From NCBI GenBank assembly GCA_005888335.1, contig VAWY01000050.1, positions 1-22,708 of the forward strand: DNA of 22,708 bases. Direction: 5' to 3'. The translations under genes were made by a program, and so were the position numbers. The notes beneath the pieces are model-generated. The model was not told where the DNA came from and searched no databases. It saw nothing but the letters and a program-made list of their open reading frames with translations. Numbering within the stretch: position 1 is the stretch's first letter; each line of letters starts with the position of its first letter. Positions 22,234 through 22,708 of the stretch are shown here, in pieces. The stretch is from Actinomycetota bacterium. Its GTDB lineage: Bacteria > Actinomycetota > Thermoleophilia > Solirubrobacterales > Solirubrobacteraceae.

Positions 22234-22708
22234 CCCGACCCCGGCGGCTGGGTCGCGGGCGGCTGGGTCGTCGGGGGCGGGACGACCTTCGGGGTCTTGC
22301 CGGTCAGGCGCCGCGCGACCTGCAGGTAGGCGCTGATGGTCAGCGCGTCGCGAGGGTCGAGGTAGAGGGCGGCGCGCAGCGAGCGCAGCGCCGCCCTGGG
22401 GTCGTTGAGGCGGTTGAGCTGGAAGTCGGCCAGGCGCAGCCAGGTCTCGTTGTTGGCGGGCTGGACCTGCACCTCTCGCTCCAACGTACGCAGCGCCGCT
22501 TCCTTGTGGCCCTGGCGCGTCTCGACGATGGCCAGCACGGTCAGCGGGTCGAGCGCGAGCGGGTCGCGCCGGCGGGCCTTCTCCGCGTCGGCGCGCGCGG
22601 CGGCGAGGTCGTTGCGCTCGAGCGCGGCCAGGCCGTCGTTGGAGGCGTTCAGCGAGCGCAGCGGCTGCCACGCAGCCCACGCGACGACGAGCGCGATGGC
22701 CAGCGCGC
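22230..22708 (-). CDS. C-terminal part of a TPR membrane protein, possibly O-antigen ligase-like (partial)
   Basis: The frame is open to the window edge, so the N-terminus is missing. The visible 158 residues start with a hydrophobic segment (ALAIALVVAWAAW) and run into helical repeats. At least two TPR-like units are readable: one with a D-P-L-A-L-D-P junction, and one with an N-N-E-T-W-L-R-L-A pattern and a following L-D-P-R-D-A. The end is a Pro/Thr-rich tail (VVPPPTTQPPATQPP). Wzy/WaaL-type ligases of this sort often carry C-terminal TPRs after their last membrane helix, so this may be such a tail; a stand-alone TPR protein is equally possible. Its stop overlaps the glycosidase start by 4 nt. 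Confidence 0.7.
   Translation of the reverse strand, partial: ALAIALVVAWAAWQPLRSLNASNDGLAALERNDLAAARADAEKARRRDPLALDPLTVLAIVETRQGHKEAALRTLEREVQVQPANNETWLRLADFQLNRLNDPRAALRSLRAALYLDPRDALTISAYLQVARRLTGKTPKVVPPPTTQPPATQPPGSG

Overview
The window is very GC-rich (roughly three quarters G+C) and densely packed, with GTG starts, 1-4 nt stop/start overlaps and few AT-containing stretches outside promoters. This, plus the protein families, suggests a high-GC actinobacterium. A soil member of Thermoleophilia/Solirubrobacterales is my best guess, from remembered family resemblance only. No rRNA, tRNA or CRISPR was seen. All functional calls rest on motifs read by eye, not on database searches.

Layout. 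(1) Positions 1-474 hold an imperfect tandem repeat of about 103 bp and a leader, then a small conserved-looking hypothetical gene (475-969, +). (2) Positions 966-5855 on the minus strand are one compact operon for polyamine-type ABC uptake: ATPase (potA-like), lipoprotein binding protein (potD-like), two permeases (potB/potC-like) and a trailing short-chain dehydrogenase. A Crp/FNR-like regulator (6034-6732, +) diverges from it. (3) At 6732-6893 a 162-bp palindromic MITE-like element sits exactly on the overlapping stop codons of the regulator and a convergent SPW-repeat membrane protein gene. (4) From 7361 to the right edge lies a cell-surface polysaccharide locus in alternating blocks: + (wzm, wzt, a small helical protein, GT4), - (polytopic membrane protein, WecG/TagA-type transferase), + (GT4, GT2, class V aminotransferase), - (two GT4), + (methyltransferase, GT4, DUF1972-type GT4), - (secreted glycoside hydrolase, and a TPR protein running off the edge).

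How it may work together: cytoplasmic glycosyltransferases, including a WecG/TagA-type enzyme that normally acts on an undecaprenyl-linked sugar, build a lipid-linked glycan. The methyltransferase and aminotransferase may modify it or its precursors. The Wzm/Wzt ABC-2 exporter would move it across the membrane. The TPR protein (possibly the tail of an O-antigen ligase/polymerase) and the secreted glycosidase would act outside. This assembly is inference.

The most interesting non-coding signals are: a TAnnnT motif 7-10 nt before the start codon of six of the nine operon-head genes, suggesting leaderless or near-leaderless transcripts; a 28-bp head-to-head intergenic region whose two -10 elements share bases; a perfect 14-bp hairpin at the binding-protein/permease boundary; and the MITE inserted without damage at a convergent stop-codon junction.
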